From the NCBI RefSeq assembly GCF_001718415.1, contig NZ_CP013377.1, positions 1 through 64,000 on the forward strand: a stretch of DNA of 64,000 bases. The letters run 5' to 3'. This document shows, in pieces, positions 1 through 6,587 of this stretch. A program made the position numbers and the translations under genes. The stretch is from Burkholderia pseudomultivorans (GTDB taxonomy: Bacteria > Pseudomonadota > Gammaproteobacteria > Burkholderiales > Burkholderiaceae). The notes below the pieces were generated by a model. The model had not been told where the DNA came from, did no database searches, and worked only from the letters and a program-made list of their open reading frames with translations. The stretch's first letter is position 1. Each line of letters opens with the position of its first letter.

Positions 1-1365
1 ATGGCCACGAAGCGCGCCAAGAAAACCGATGTGGATGTGGTGAGTGCCAGTTCAGCCGAATTGCGTAAGGCCGTCGAGGCAATCGCGATTCAGCCGAAGA
101 GCGGCAAGATCACGCTCCTCACTCGCAAGCTGTTCAATGTCCTGCTGGCCGTGGCGCAGCAGGCCGACGACTCGGGCGATACGTATCGCGCGCTGTTGTC
201 GGATATCGTCGCCAACTCCGCCTTCGATTCGAACGACACCGCCCTGGTGAAGGAACACCTGCGGCGCATGGTGTCGGTGCAGGTCGAATGGAGCACCGGC
301 ACGTCGAGCCAGAAGCCCGGCCGCAAGTGGGGGATCTCGACGCTGATCGCCGATGCGGAAATTCTCGAGGATCCGGCCACCCGTCGCGTGTGGGTCGAAT
401 TCTCGTTCGCGCCGAAGATCAAGAAGAAGCTGCTCGACCCGGTCCAGTACGCGCGCCTGAGCCTGCAATTCCAGAGCCAGCTGCGCAGCAGCGCCGGCCT
501 CGCGCTCTACGAGATCTGCGTGCGCTACCTGACGAACCCGAGCCACCTCACGATGCGCGAGCCGTGGGAATGGTGGCGCCCGATCCTGTCGGGCACGCCC
601 GACACGGAAGCTGGCGACGAGGCGAAACGGGAGTACAAGTACTTCAAGCGCGATTATCTACGGCCGGCGATTGCGGAGGTCAACGCGGTCACCAACATCT
701 TCGTCGAGCTGATCGAGCATCGCGAAGGGCGACGCGTCGCCGAGATCCAGTTCCGCGTGACCGAACGCAAGCAGCCGATGCTGGCGCTCGACGAACACCC
801 GAACGTGTTCGACAGCACGCTGGTCGACCGGATGGTGAAGCTCGGGATTCCGTTGAAGGAAGCGCAGACGCTGTATGCGGACAGCGAGGAGAATCGCATC
901 CGCGCCGCGCTGCAGATGACCGAGCAGCGGATGCGCAGCACGACGCTGCCGCCGGTGCGCAGCGCCGCAGCGCTGTTCAAGGATGCGTTGAAGAAGGGCT
1001 ATGCGCCGCCGGTCGATACCGTCGACGCGCTGCCGGCCGCCACGCCGTCCGCGAAGGCCGCGACGGCGCAGCCGGACGACCTGAAGGCACGTTTGCTGAG
1101 CGAGTTCGCGGCGTTCCGCCGCAAGGAAGCGAAGGTGCTGTACGAAGAGCAGGGCGAAGAGGAGCGCGAAGTGGCGCGCGAGTCGTTCGAGTCGGAAGCG
1201 CTGCCGACGATGGGCTCGCATCTGCGCGACGACTGGCGCAAGCGCGGCCTCGACTCCAAGCTGGCCGAGACGGCCTTCTTCGACTGGCTCGCGCAGAAGA
1301 CCTGGGGCGAGCCGACCGACGGCGACCTGCTGTCGTTCACGCTGAATCAATCCCGGGCCGCCTGA
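1..1365 (+). CDS. repA: Replication initiator protein, Rep_3/RepB type, of a secondary chromosome
   Basis: The 454-residue protein looks like a plasmid-type initiator of the Rep_3 family. Such proteins bind iterons through two winged-helix domains and open the origin. The family-like part runs from about residue 30 to 270 and includes the stretches FNVLLAVAQ and LYEICVRYL. The last 120 residues are a charged, alanine-rich extension without a fold I recognise. The gene faces parB and parA tail to tail, the usual neighbourhood of Burkholderia secondary-chromosome initiators. The ATG is the first base of the window, so an upstream start, the ribosome binding site and any iterons on that side cannot be seen. 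The origin itself may therefore lie just outside. The family call rests on overall resemblance and context; the name repA follows Burkholderia usage. Confidence 0.8.
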   Translation: MATKRAKKTDVDVVSASSAELRKAVEAIAIQPKSGKITLLTRKLFNVLLAVAQQADDSGDTYRALLSDIVANSAFDSNDTALVKEHLRRMVSVQVEWSTGTSSQKPGRKWGISTLIADAEILEDPATRRVWVEFSFAPKIKKKLLDPVQYARLSLQFQSQLRSSAGLALYEICVRYLTNPSHLTMREPWEWWRPILSGTPDTEAGDEAKREYKYFKRDYLRPAIAEVNAVTNIFVELIEHREGRRVAEIQFRVTERKQPMLALDEHPNVFDSTLVDRMVKLGIPLKEAQTLYADSEENRIRAALQMTEQRMRSTTLPPVRSAAALFKDALKKGYAPPVDTVDALPAATPSAKAATAQPDDLKARLLSEFAAFRRKEAKVLYEEQGEEEREVARESFESEALPTMGSHLRDDWRKRGLDSKLAETAFFDWLAQKTWGEPTDGDLLSFTLNQSRAA

Positions 1366-1417
1366 GGCCCTTTCCGGCCCGCTGACGGGCCGCCGGCCGG
1401 CCGCCCGAGGGTGGCCG

Positions 1418-1439
1418 GGCCCGGCATCATCGCCGGGCC
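1418..1439. terminator. GC-rich hairpin between convergent repA and parB
   Basis: GGCCCGGC and GCCGGGCC form a perfect 8-bp stem around a 6-base loop in the 90-bp gap between the ends of repA and parB. Several shorter GC-rich inverted repeats surround it. There is no T-run, so it could slow polymerase from both sides, but it is not a classic intrinsic terminator. Confidence 0.4.
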
Positions 1440-1455
1440 GTCCCGGCCCTTTCCA

Positions 1456-2517
1456 TCAGTCCGACAACAGCATCCGCTCGAGCTGCTCGAGGATCGCGTC
1501 GCGCTTGTCCTTCGGCAGGCCGCGCAGGCGCAGCTCGATGCGGTCCTCGCCGTACGACTTCAGGTCGCCGACCGACTTGCCGCCGAGCTTGATCTCGAGC
1601 CGTTGCGCATAGCGCTGACGGCTCGCGGGCTTCGGCGTCTCCTGCGCCGCCACGCGGCCCTTGACGATATCCGCCACCTGGCGCGTGCTGAGGTCGTCCG
1701 ACACGATCTTGTTGATCAGCCGCAGCGTGGCCTCGGTGCCGCGCGCGTTGTGATAGCGGCCGACCTGGTACGCCATGTTCGAACCGAAGCGATCCGGGCG
1801 CGCGACCATCTCCTGCATGACCGCTTCCGGCAGCTTGCCGATCGACAGCGCGACGGCGACCGTCGACTCGTCGAGACCGAGATGTTCGGCCAGTTCCTTC
1901 TGGCTCTGGAAATGCTGGTCGTCGAGGAAGCGACGCCAGACGACGGCATTGTCGAACACCGTCTGCGAATCGCGCTGGACGTTGAGGTCGTAGCCGAGCT
2001 TGTAGCTCTGGATGCCGATCGGCACGTCGATCACGATCGCCTTGACCGATTCCTTGTTCGCTTCCTTCAGCGCGCGTACGCGGCGACCGCCGTCGCTGAC
2101 GAAATACGTGCCCGGATTGTCGTAGTCCGGGATCACGTGGATCGCCTGCTGCTGCCCCTGCTTCGCGAGGTTGACTGCCAGTTCGGCGATCGACGATTTC
2201 AGATAGAAATGCCGCGGGTTGAACGGGCTGTGCTTGATGGCCTTCAGCGGCAGCTCGATCACCTGACCGGGCGCATAACGATTCTCGAGGCGCCACGCGC
2301 GATATTGCGCCGATTCGTCGGTCGACGCGTCGAGCACGACTTCCGGAGCGGCGGCCGCCGTGTTGTCTTTCTTCGAGGATTTGGTCGGCGTTGGCGACGT
2401 CGTTTCCGATTTGACGATGCCGTCGATGGCGTTGAGCCGGTCGAGAGCCGTGCGCTTCTCGCTCGTCGTGATATCCGGGCGCGCCTGGAATCCTTTAGCA
2501 AATTGGGAGGGTTTCAT
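1456..2517 (-). CDS. parB: Chromosome partitioning protein ParB (parS-binding CTPase)
   Basis: This 353-residue ParB/Spo0J-family protein should load onto the parS palindromes around it and form the partition complex moved by ParA. The ParB/Srx domain spans about residues 90-170, with FNPR and the CTP-binding box GGRRVRAL (the usual GERR becomes GGRR). A helix-turn-helix follows near residue 205 (KELAEHLGLDESTVAVALS), and the C-terminal part should dimerise. The first 85 residues are poorly conserved and would carry the ParA-contacting peptide. The ATG at 2517 has an AAAGGAG ribosome binding site whose AAAG is the end of a parS palindrome. ParB bound there could limit its own translation or transcription; that is inference. 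It is the second gene of a parA-parB operon with a 23-bp gap. Confidence 0.93.
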   Translation of the reverse strand: MKPSQFAKGFQARPDITTSEKRTALDRLNAIDGIVKSETTSPTPTKSSKKDNTAAAAPEVVLDASTDESAQYRAWRLENRYAPGQVIELPLKAIKHSPFNPRHFYLKSSIAELAVNLAKQGQQQAIHVIPDYDNPGTYFVSDGGRRVRALKEANKESVKAIVIDVPIGIQSYKLGYDLNVQRDSQTVFDNAVVWRRFLDDQHFQSQKELAEHLGLDESTVAVALSIGKLPEAVMQEMVARPDRFGSNMAYQVGRYHNARGTEATLRLINKIVSDDLSTRQVADIVKGRVAAQETPKPASRQRYAQRLEIKLGGKSVGDLKSYGEDRIELRLRGLPKDKRDAILEQLERMLLSD

Positions 2518-2524
2518 GCGACTC

Positions 2525-2540
2525 CTTTATGCGCATAAAG
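2525..2540. other. parS-like centromere site inside the parA-parB gap
   Basis: CTTTATGCGCATAAAG is a perfect 16-bp palindrome and differs from the main site GTTTATGCGCATAAAC only at its outer bases. It fills most of the gap between the parA stop (2541) and the parB start. On the minus strand its last four bases form the beginning of the parB Shine-Dalgarno sequence AAAGGAG. Confidence 0.8.
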
Positions 2541-3203
2541 TCAGGGCAGCATCGCGACGATTTCGTCGGCACATGCACGAATTTCCGCAGCGGCGAGCCG
2601 CGCGCCGCGGTCGTTTATCTGCAGGACGGTCTGGCCGAGCGCCATCGCCTGCTTGTACGCTTCGCGGGTCGGGATTTGCGTTTTCAGCAGCGGGAAACCG
2701 AGTTCTTCGAGCGCACGCTTCAGCTCGCGGGTGAGCATGCGTTTCTCTTCGGTCTTGTTCAGCAGGAACACCGCGCGGAGGTCCTCGTTCATGACCTGCG
2801 CCTGCTGGATCAGCTTCACGAGCCCGACGCTCGACCAGTAATCGGCCGGCGACGACGAAGTCGGGATCACGGCAATCGACGCGGCCAGCAGGACGACGCC
2901 CGAGACCTTCTCGGTGATCGATGGCGGGCAGTCCACGACGATGATGTCGTAGTCGTTGATGAACTTCTTGATCTCGCGGTGGATCTGGCTGCCGGCTTCG
3001 GCAAGGTTGACGACGGGGAAGGGAATGCCGTTGTCGCTGTCTCCCGACGCGCTCGACCAGTGGACCAGTGTGTTTTGGCCGTCTGCGTCGACGACGAGGA
3101 CGCGCTTCCCTTTTTCATGGAACGCGGCGCCGAGGTGCATGGCGATCGTGCTTTTGCCGACGCCGCCTTTTTGTTGAGTGACTGCAATGATTTCCGCGGC
3201 CAA
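2541..3203 (-). CDS. parA: ParA-type partition ATPase, short form
   Basis: This 220-residue MinD/ParA P-loop ATPase is expected to coat the nucleoid and move ParB-parS complexes. The deviant Walker A motif KGGVGKST is at residues 12-19. VVDADGQ (about 38-44) and IVVDCPPSIT (about 90) provide the Walker A' and B elements. It lacks the N-terminal helix-turn-helix of the longer P1-type ParA proteins, so it belongs to the short chromosomal/type Ib-like group and probably does not repress its operon by itself. The start codon is TTG at 3203, preceded at good spacing by AGGAG on the minus strand; no ATG lies upstream in frame. It is the first gene of the parA-parB operon, and the AT-rich stretch at 3225-3275 should hold its promoter. 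Confidence 0.92.
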   Translation of the reverse strand: MAAEIIAVTQQKGGVGKSTIAMHLGAAFHEKGKRVLVVDADGQNTLVHWSSASGDSDNGIPFPVVNLAEAGSQIHREIKKFINDYDIIVVDCPPSITEKVSGVVLLAASIAVIPTSSSPADYWSSVGLVKLIQQAQVMNEDLRAVFLLNKTEEKRMLTRELKRALEELGFPLLKTQIPTREAYKQAMALGQTVLQINDRGARLAAAEIRACADEIVAMLP

Positions 3204-3303
3204 TTTCCACTCCTGTTTTTGGTCGTTGGAATTCTACAGGACGATATTTATATTTCAATGAAATTGTCGTTTAGCAACTACGTGTTGGCCGTTCGGCCTA
3301 TCG

Positions 3304-3319
3304 GTTTATGCGCATAAAC
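3304..3319. other. parS-like site (perfect palindrome)
   Basis: GTTTATGCGCATAAAC is a perfect 16-bp palindrome. The core TTTATGCGCATAAA recurs at four places in the first 4 kb and, with one change, at two more. This sequence matches what I recall as the parS of Burkholderia chromosome 2. Confidence 0.85.
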
Positions 3320-3509
3320 GGGGAGGTGGAGACTGAGGTGGTGGCGGTTCAAATAGATGAGTTCCGGGATGAGTCAGTGGGTCAGCCGGATTTAGCCGGG
3401 AATGACCCGGAAGGGATATTCGCTGGCGAGCAACTCGCGGTGACGACTCCCCTTTTGTATGTCGCGTGGTGGGCCGTCAGCGTCGCCGTTAGCGAACCGC
3501 GGCGACTGA

Positions 3510-3525
3510 GTTTGTGCGCATAAAC
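3510..3525. other. parS-like site, one-base variant
   Basis: GTTTGTGCGCATAAAC has a single G replacing A in the left arm. The symmetry extends outwards, with GA before it and TC after it (3508-3527). Confidence 0.75.
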
Positions 3526-3701
3526 TCGGTCGGACCGGGGGAGGCGGCTCCCCTGGACGCCAATGGCTGTCACCCCCGATCGCCGAATGTGGACAGCATG
3601 GCCGCGCGCAAAGCAACCCGATGGTCATCCGAACCCATGGGAAGTGCCATCGAACCGACGGGCATTCGTCGCCCTGCGCCGCCCTGCCTGCTGCGCGTCG
3701 A

Positions 3702-3717
3702 GTTTGTGCGCATAAAC
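3702..3717. other. parS-like site, one-base variant
   Basis: The same variant as the site at 3510, GTTTGTGCGCATAAAC, again in a longer palindromic frame reaching from 3699 to 3720 (CGA before, TCG after). The shared flanks suggest the two variant sites arose by local duplication. Confidence 0.75.
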
Positions 3718-3887
3718 TCGGCGACCGATTGGCAGAGCGCCACGGTCGTCACGCGAGCAGTCGCATGAGCGGTGATGCGCCTACGACGTCTGTTGCAGGG
3801 CCTCGATGTGCGGCCCGGTTTCCGGCAGCAGGAGTGCCAACGCGTTGCGACATGAGCGAGCGGCCAGCGATCGAAGCGAACAGATCG

Positions 3888-3903
3888 CTTTATGCGCATA
3901 AAC
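3888..3903. other. parS-like site
   Basis: CTTTATGCGCATAAAC keeps the full 14-bp core; only the first base breaks the outer symmetry. Confidence 0.8.
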
Positions 3904-3989
3904 CTCCGTCACTACCCGTGCACCGGCAGCGCCGTCTACCGTCACGGCTTCTTCTTGCCGGACACCCGCCCCGCCCTTCCGGGCAGCGC

Positions 3990-4005
3990 CTTTATGCGCA
4001 TAAAC
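3990..4005. other. parS-like site
   Basis: CTTTATGCGCATAAAC is identical to the site at 3888 and lies 102 bp from it. It is the last copy found in the window. Confidence 0.8.
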
Positions 4006-4187
4006 ACATCAAGCGCTTGGCTTCAATCCCGCGCGCTTTCCAACCTCTCATTCAAACAAGCGGCTTCGAACACCGCATTCCCGTGAGGAATCGAATCCTC
4101 ACCCACTTCGCTTCAAGCCCCGACCCCGAACCGGCTTCCCGCCCCGGCTTGGCTACAATACCTGCTTCCCCCATCCACGCCAGAACG

Positions 4188-4544
4188 ATGATCACGATCT
4201 ACCACAACCCTAGATGCTCGAAGTCCCGCGAGACGCTCGCGTTGATCGAAACGCTGAACACCGCCGGCGCGCCCGTCAACGTCGTCGAGTATCTGAAGAC
4301 GCCGCCGACGGTCGAGGCGCTCGAAACGCTGCATCGCCAGCTCGGACGCCCGGTGCGCGACATGCTGCGCGATGGCGAAGAGCCGTACAAGACCCTCGAC
4401 CTGGGACGCGCAGACCTGACCGACGCCGAGGCCTACGCCGCGATCGTCGCTCACCCGATCCTGCTGCAGCGTCCGATCGTCGTGTATCGCGGCAAGGCCG
4501 CGATCGGGCGACCGCCGGAATCGGTGCGCGCGCTGTTCGAATAA
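4188..4544 (+). CDS. arsC: ArsC-family (glutaredoxin-dependent) arsenate reductase-like protein
   Basis: This 118-residue ArsC/Spx thioredoxin-fold protein would reduce arsenate to arsenite with glutathione and glutaredoxin, or act on another thiol substrate. The N-terminus YHNPRCSKSRETL holds the active-site cysteine at residue 11 in the CxxSR setting, and RPIV near residue 100 is the usual C-terminal signature. Length fits the family. I chose the ATG at 4188 because translation from it gives exactly the family N-terminus; the open frame upstream runs through parS sites and is not coding. There are no other ars genes nearby, so it resembles the stand-alone E. coli YfgD type rather than an ars resistance operon. 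Whether it truly protects against arsenate cannot be told from sequence. Confidence 0.85.
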   Translation: MITIYHNPRCSKSRETLALIETLNTAGAPVNVVEYLKTPPTVEALETLHRQLGRPVRDMLRDGEEPYKTLDLGRADLTDAEAYAAIVAHPILLQRPIVVYRGKAAIGRPPESVRALFE

Positions 4545-4806
4545 TTTTTCATCGACGTATTTTTCTTGTTGCATCAGCCCGGGTCGGCTTGGACGGGCTG
4601 GCCCGGCCGACAGCAAGCGCCCGCCACCGCGCAGCCCGCCCGACACACCGGGCATCGACGAGAGCTACGCGCTGCGCGGCGGCAGTCCGCCCCCGCTTCC
4701 GATCACATGACAGCGCCAGCCGCGACAAAAGCACCTCTACAACACCGGCAGCCTTCGTCCCGCATCGAACACCCGCGTCACCCGCTCCCGCCCGCACATC
4801 CGCGCA

Positions 4807-5010
4807 TCACGATTCCTCCCCGCTTTCCGGCTCCTGCCCCGCCGCTACTTTCGCGGCCGTCCGCAGCAGCGCGATCTGTCCGCGATAGGCGCGGCATCCG
4901 CTGCAGACCGGCAGATGCACGCGCACCTGCACGCGTTCGTGCATCGTCAGATGCCGATCGAGCGCATCCGACAGCAGCCGCGTCACGTCCTTACATTTCC
5001 CCGGTAGCAT
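4807..5010 (-). CDS. Small zinc-finger anti-sigma factor
   Basis: This 67-residue protein carries the zinc-binding anti-sigma signature HLPVCSGC (H-x3-C-x2-C), about residues 32-39, and no membrane segment, so it should be cytoplasmic. Its start lies 20 bp inside the 3' end of the upstream sigma-factor gene, which implies translational coupling. By family knowledge it should hold the ECF sigma factor inactive, perhaps in a redox-sensitive way through the zinc site. The C-terminus is short and acidic. The 260 bp between this gene and arsC, which converges on it, hold nothing I can name. Confidence 0.85.
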   Translation of the reverse strand: MLPGKCKDVTRLLSDALDRHLTMHERVQVRVHLPVCSGCRAYRGQIALLRTAAKVAAGQEPESGEES

Positions 5011-5629
5011 CTTCGGTCGTCAGTCCTTTTTCGCTGAGGCAGGTGCGCAATCGCGTGCGTGCGCGGTACAGCAGCACGCTGCAGTGATTCGTCGTCAACG
5101 TCAACTCGCTGCAGATGTCCGCGATCTCGACATCGAGGAATTCGCGCATCATGAACACGCGTCCGATCTGTTCGGGAAGATGGTCGAGGCACATCTCGAA
5201 CAGCGTCCAGAACTGCTGCTGCTGCAACAGCGTGTCCGGCCGCGGCCACGGTCGCGGCTTCGTATGCGCGGCCCAGTGCCCGTTTTCCTTGAACAGTTCG
5301 CGGTCGAGCGCCGATTCGCCGTCGAGCTCCGCGTCGAGCGCCGACAGGCTCACCAGTCGCTGCCGCGCTCGCAACACGTCGATCAGCTTGTTGCGCAGGA
5401 TCCCGAACACCCAGGTCTTGTGCGCCGACTGGCCCGCGAAATCGGCCGCATGCGACCACGCGGCGGTCAATGCTTCCTGCACGGCGTCTTCGGCGGTGTC
5501 GGTGTCGCGCAATTGCAGGCGCGCGAAACGCAACAAGTCGTACCGCAATTTTTCGAGATAAGCGGGATCGTCGTACGCGGACGGCATGGGCTGGGGCGGG
5601 AAAAGGTCGGTCGAATCGGTCCGGCGCAC
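4991..5629 (-). CDS. RNA polymerase sigma factor, ECF family
   Basis: An ECF sigma factor with region 2 (DTAEDAVQEALTAAW, about residues 43-57) and region 4 (LPEQIGRVFMMREFLDVEIA then a helix-turn-helix, about 152-200). The listed start is a GTG at 5629 giving 212 residues. The ATG at 5587, which begins MPSAYDDPAYLEKL and gives 198 residues, is at least as likely, since neither has a clear ribosome binding site. It is co-transcribed with the overlapping zinc anti-sigma gene. The linker between regions 2 and 4 (about 75-150) is long and charged. Regulon and signal are unknown. The protein resembles sigma factors paired with short ZAS proteins that respond to oxidative or metal stress, but that is only a class resemblance. 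Confidence 0.9.
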   Translation of the reverse strand: MRRTDSTDLFPPQPMPSAYDDPAYLEKLRYDLLRFARLQLRDTDTAEDAVQEALTAAWSHAADFAGQSAHKTWVFGILRNKLIDVLRARQRLVSLSALDAELDGESALDRELFKENGHWAAHTKPRPWPRPDTLLQQQQFWTLFEMCLDHLPEQIGRVFMMREFLDVEIADICSELTLTTNHCSVLLYRARTRLRTCLSEKGLTTEDATGEM

Positions 5630-5814
5630 GTCGGAGGATGCGTGCGTCGCCGTGCGAGCAGCTTACTGGCCGCGCTGCCGGCCGGCAATGCATGTTCCGT
5701 CGCGAATTCACAATGCGGCGCGGCGCGCTGCGCTATGCTTGCCGAAGCCTCGCGTCGCGCGTGCCGACACGGTGCGGCGGGTGGTGGTCCATCGCGTCAC
5801 AGCCGGACGCAAAG

Positions 5815-5849
5815 TTATCCACAATTTCTGTGGAAAACCTTGTGGAAAG
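5815..5849. other. Cluster of DnaA-box-like sequences
   Basis: Within 35 bp there is one perfect DnaA box TTATCCACA (5815-5823), one TTTTCCACA on the minus strand (5829-5837, fits TTWTNCACA) and one CTTTCCACA on the minus strand (5841-5849, one mismatch). The cluster sits in the 333-bp gap upstream of the FMN reductase gene. It could contribute to chromosome-2 initiation or to DnaA-controlled transcription. The rest of the gap holds only the reductase promoter region and its AAGGAG ribosome binding site. Confidence 0.55.
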
Positions 5850-5962
5850 TCGGCCGGATGGCCCCGTGGGACGGCTTGCGGGCTGGCCTGCCTATAAACA
5901 GACCTTTGTCGCCTATCCAGAAGCAATCGATTCGATTCCTCACTCACCGGAAGGAGAATGCC

Positions 5963-6517
5963 ATGGCCTATCGTGTTGCGGTCGTCGTCGGCAGCCTGCG
6001 CAGCGGTTCTTGGAACCGCGCGCTCGCGCGCGCCGTGATCTCGCTCGCCCCCGCCGATCTTTCGTTCGAGTTCGTCGAAATCGGCGAACTGCCGCTGTAC
6101 AGCCAGGATTACGACGCCGACTTCCCGGAAGTCGCGAAGCGCTTCAAGCAGTCGATCGAAGCGGCCGATGCGCTGCTGTTCGTCACGCCCGAGTACAACC
6201 GCTCGATTCCGGGCGTGTTGAAGAATGCGCTCGACTGGGGTTCGCGTCCGTGGGGTTCCAATTCGTGGGCGGGCAAGCCGGGCGCGGTGCTCGGCACGTC
6301 GCCGGGCGCGACCGGCACCGCGCTCGCGCAGCAGCACCTGCGCAACGTGCTGGCCTATCTCGACGTGAAGACGCTCGGGCAGCCGGAGATGTTCATCAAG
6401 CATGATCCGTCGCGCATCGACGATGACGGCAAAATCGTCAACGAGGACACCCGCAAGTTCCTGCAGGGCTTCGTCGATCGCTACGCCGCCTGGGTGCGCG
6501 TGCTGAAGGCGGCCTGA
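5963..6517 (+). CDS. NADPH-dependent FMN reductase (flavodoxin-like)
   Basis: This 184-residue flavodoxin-fold enzyme of the NADPH-dependent FMN reductase/chromate-quinone reductase family transfers hydride from NAD(P)H to FMN, quinones or metals. The phosphate-binding loop GSLRSGSWNRALA is at residues 9-21. The family signature PEYNRSIPGVLKNALDW covers about residues 76-92. Length is typical. The ATG at 5963 is preceded by AAGGAG at 7-bp spacing. The gene stands alone, facing the end of the hybrid kinase gene, with a DnaA-box cluster about 120 bp upstream of its start. The exact substrate cannot be judged from sequence. Confidence 0.9.
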   Translation: MAYRVAVVVGSLRSGSWNRALARAVISLAPADLSFEFVEIGELPLYSQDYDADFPEVAKRFKQSIEAADALLFVTPEYNRSIPGVLKNALDWGSRPWGSNSWAGKPGAVLGTSPGATGTALAQQHLRNVLAYLDVKTLGQPEMFIKHDPSRIDDDGKIVNEDTRKFLQGFVDRYAAWVRVLKAA

Positions 6518-6587
6518 GCGCCCTCCCTAAGCCGCGTGAATCGCCGGCACCGGCACGCGCACGGCGCGCCGCACGCGCCGCGGCCCG

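Larger units (their letters stand above)
3204..4187. other. Centromere/origin-proximal non-coding region with five parS-like sites
   Basis: This 984-bp stretch has no convincing gene. It holds five parS-like palindromes spaced roughly 100-200 bp apart and an AT-rich patch at 3225-3275 that includes the inverted repeat ATTTCA-A-TGAAAT (3252-3264), probably part of the parA promoter. A hairpin GTGAGGA/TCCTCAC (4083-4102) lies near the right end, followed by a possible arsC -10 box TACAAT (4154-4159). I found no consensus DnaA box here. Short open frames in the region overlap the palindromes and show no coding character. Confidence 0.65.

Noticed and set aside
4083..4102. GTGAGGAATCGAATCCTCAC looks like a tRNA T-arm
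   Set aside because: No acceptor, D or anticodon arms fit around it; treated as a plain hairpin.
3621..4187. Open frame extending arsC upstream through the parS sites
   Set aside because: ArsC starts naturally at ATG 4188; the extension translates palindromes and lacks any domain.
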